Below are positions 62,964 to 64,000 of a DNA stretch of 64,000 nt, piece by piece; position 1 is the first letter of the stretch; every line of letters starts with the position of its first letter. This DNA is from Vallitalea maricola (GTDB lineage: Bacteria; Bacillota; Clostridia; Lachnospirales; Vallitaleaceae): the NCBI RefSeq assembly GCF_036985595.1, contig NZ_BTPU01000060.1, positions 1 through 64,000 on the forward strand, written 5' to 3'. Both the position numbers and the translations under genes were made by a program. A model generated the notes under the pieces. It was not told the origin of the DNA and did no database searches. It saw only the letters and a list, made by a program, of their open reading frames with translations.

Positions 62964-63066
62964 AACAAACGTTTAAGTATAAGTTCAAGTAATTGAATAG
63001 GATAAATTCAAAACCCACGAATTTTTCCTATTCAAAACATGAACTAAAATACTTAAGCCGTTTGTT
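62964..63066. repeat. Large ~103-nt inverted repeat between YeeE and TrxB-like genes
   Basis: AACAAACG (62964-62971) and TTAAGTAT pair with ATACTTAA and CGTTTGTT (63059-63066). Farther in, AGTTCA and TTGAATAGG pair with CCTATTCAA and TGAACT, and AAATTC with GAATTT. Nearly the whole gap folds as one hairpin. It overlaps the YeeE stop by 2 nt. It could be a processing site, attenuator or MITE remnant. Confidence 0.65.
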
Positions 63067-63622
63067 ACATAAAGAATTTTACAAGTAATTTACTGCCGAC
63101 GATGGCGCCGAAGAACATGGCTACCGCGAATACCCAGCCTGAGAGTGATAGTGAGGCTATACCGCTGAATAATGCACCTATGTTACATCCGTATGCAATT
63201 CTAGCACCGTATCCCATTAGTAAGCCACCTAAAACAGCAGCGAATACTTGTTTTTTTGATTTTATTTTTTTGAATTTGAATTGTGATGCAAGTAGTGTTG
63301 CGAGTAAAGCACCAAATATGATACCAAGATTTCTCATAGTACCGGGATCATTCAAGAATCCATTATTAAGTGTAGCTTGAGCTCCATCACTACTAAAGTA
63401 GTACCATTTATCTACGCTACCACCAACAGCTTCATATATCCATGCGCCCCAATTAGCGAATACTCCAGATACACCCCAAGGGTTACCAGTTGTAGCTAAA
63501 GTTACGATTTGGAATAATGAAAGCAGGATAGCACCTGTTATATAAGGCCATGCATCTTTTAACCACTTTTTATAGAATTCATTTTTACTTACTTTGTTAA
63601 AATATTCTTTAAACGAACTCAA
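63065..63622 (-). CDS. YeeE/YedE-family transporter half (sulfur/selenium)
   Basis: A 185-residue membrane protein with about four to five hydrophobic segments. The family motif GARIAYGCNIGALFSGIASLSLSGW is present in parts (YGARIAYGCNIG). Full-length YeeE/YedE proteins have two such halves; this matches one half, so the partner may lie beyond the window edge. It begins with TTG at 63622 behind GGAGGTG on the minus strand. Co-transcription with TusA suggests thiosulfate or selenium-compound uptake. Confidence 0.85.
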   Translation of the reverse strand: MSSFKEYFNKVSKNEFYKKWLKDAWPYITGAILLSLFQIVTLATTGNPWGVSGVFANWGAWIYEAVGGSVDKWYYFSSDGAQATLNNGFLNDPGTMRNLGIIFGALLATLLASQFKFKKIKSKKQVFAAVLGGLLMGYGARIAYGCNIGALFSGIASLSLSGWVFAVAMFFGAIVGSKLLVKFFM

Positions 63623-63661
63623 AATGACACCTCCGTATAAGGCATTAATTTTATTTGATGA

Positions 63662-63889
63662 TTAGTGAGTTTTTTCGATGATTACTTCCCACTCGCCGTC
63701 GTCTACTTCTTCAACTTCAACATTATGTCCATCTTTACGTGCCCATTCTGGAACATTTTTCATGGCACAACTATGATCGATTTGAACAACAAGAACGTCT
63801 CCAACAGCTAATTCTTTTAATTTATTTTGAGCCTTTACTAAAGGTACTGGACAAGCTTCTCCTAAACAATCTATTACAACTTCATTCAT
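63662..63889 (-). CDS. TusA/SirA-family sulfur carrier
   Basis: A 75-residue protein with the persulfide-forming motif CPVP (Cys13-Pro-Val-Pro) after DCLGEA, and the C-terminal WARKDGHNVEVEEVDDGEW. It carries sulfur (or selenium) as a persulfide. RBS AGGAGGA precedes ATG 63889. It is 39 nt upstream of the YeeE/YedE gene. Specific partner enzymes are not in the window. Confidence 0.92.
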   Translation of the reverse strand: MNEVVIDCLGEACPVPLVKAQNKLKELAVGDVLVVQIDHSCAMKNVPEWARKDGHNVEVEEVDDGEWEVIIEKTH

Positions 63890-64000
63890 AATAATATCCT
63901 CCTATTTTTTAAATTATTTTTAGTTTGATTTTTTATATTTAATATCTTTGGGGTTTGGGTGTTACTTAATTTAATTATTTGCTTTTGCTTTTTCATATTT

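Overview
The window is an AT-rich chromosomal segment of a low-GC Gram-positive anaerobe, most likely a Clostridia member of the Lachnospirales/Vallitalea type. This is inferred from strong AGGAGG ribosome-binding sites, several TTG/GTG starts, lipoprotein-type sugar-binding proteins, CUT1 sugar importers without their own ATPase, YesM/YesN regulators, a SigV/RsiV pair and an NAD-type glutamate dehydrogenase. The species cannot be fixed from sequence alone. No rRNA, tRNA, CRISPR array or intact insertion sequence was seen.

Layout. 1-4.5 kb: a sugar-activation operon (GHMP sugar kinase, GlmU-N-like nucleotidyltransferase, phosphohexomutase, GalE). 4.5-13.1 kb: a fructosamine (Amadori product) locus with two FrlB-like SIS deglycases, a PHP phosphoesterase, a GntR/UTRA regulator, FrlD-like kinase and a CUT1 importer. 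13.3-18.3 kb: a YitT membrane protein, an M50-type metalloprotease with a TPR/zinc-ribbon protein, and a BlaI/M56 (BlaR-like) sensor pair with two readable operators. 18.5-21.2 kb: a three-gene cluster of SGNH hydrolase, condensation-like acyltransferase and zinc-ribbon membrane protein. 21.5-38.4 kb: a host-glycan locus with CUT1 importer, YesM/YesN two-component system, extra binding lipoprotein, GH112 galacto-N-biose phosphorylase and a secreted 2037-residue GH101 endo-alpha-N-acetylgalactosaminidase. 38.6-40.0 kb: SigV/RsiV (lysozyme-type envelope stress). 40.1-43.8 kb: FCD-type GntR regulator with divergent uxuA-uxuB. 44-46.5 kb: esterase and a DUF3137/LemA pair. 46.8-48.5 kb: an isolated phage tail-tip-like module. 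48.9-51.7 kb: a secreted protein made of six 143-residue repeats. 51.8-54.7 kb: S41-type protease and a ClpP-like surface lipoprotein. 54.7-58.9 kb: FMN riboswitch and ribD-ribE-ribBA-ribH. 58.9-61.3 kb: Lrp/AsnC regulator and glutamate dehydrogenase. 61.7-63.9 kb: tusA, a YeeE/YedE half-protein and a thioredoxin-reductase-like gene.

How the genes fit together. GH101 releases galacto-N-biose (core 1 disaccharide) from mucin-type O-glycans, the importer can bring it in, GH112 splits it to galactose-1-phosphate and GalNAc, and the first operon could activate and epimerise the products. The frl locus handles glycated amino acids. The uxu genes handle mannonate from hexuronates. With SigV/RsiV the set suggests life on host- or animal-derived polymers. 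Both importers would depend on a shared MsmX-type ATPase encoded elsewhere.

The least explained parts are the SGNH/acyltransferase/zinc-ribbon cluster, the six-repeat secreted protein, the stranded tail-tip module, the duplicated sensor domain on the M56 protein, and several large intergenic inverted repeats (1-50, 22948-23020, 61332-61483, 62964-63066).
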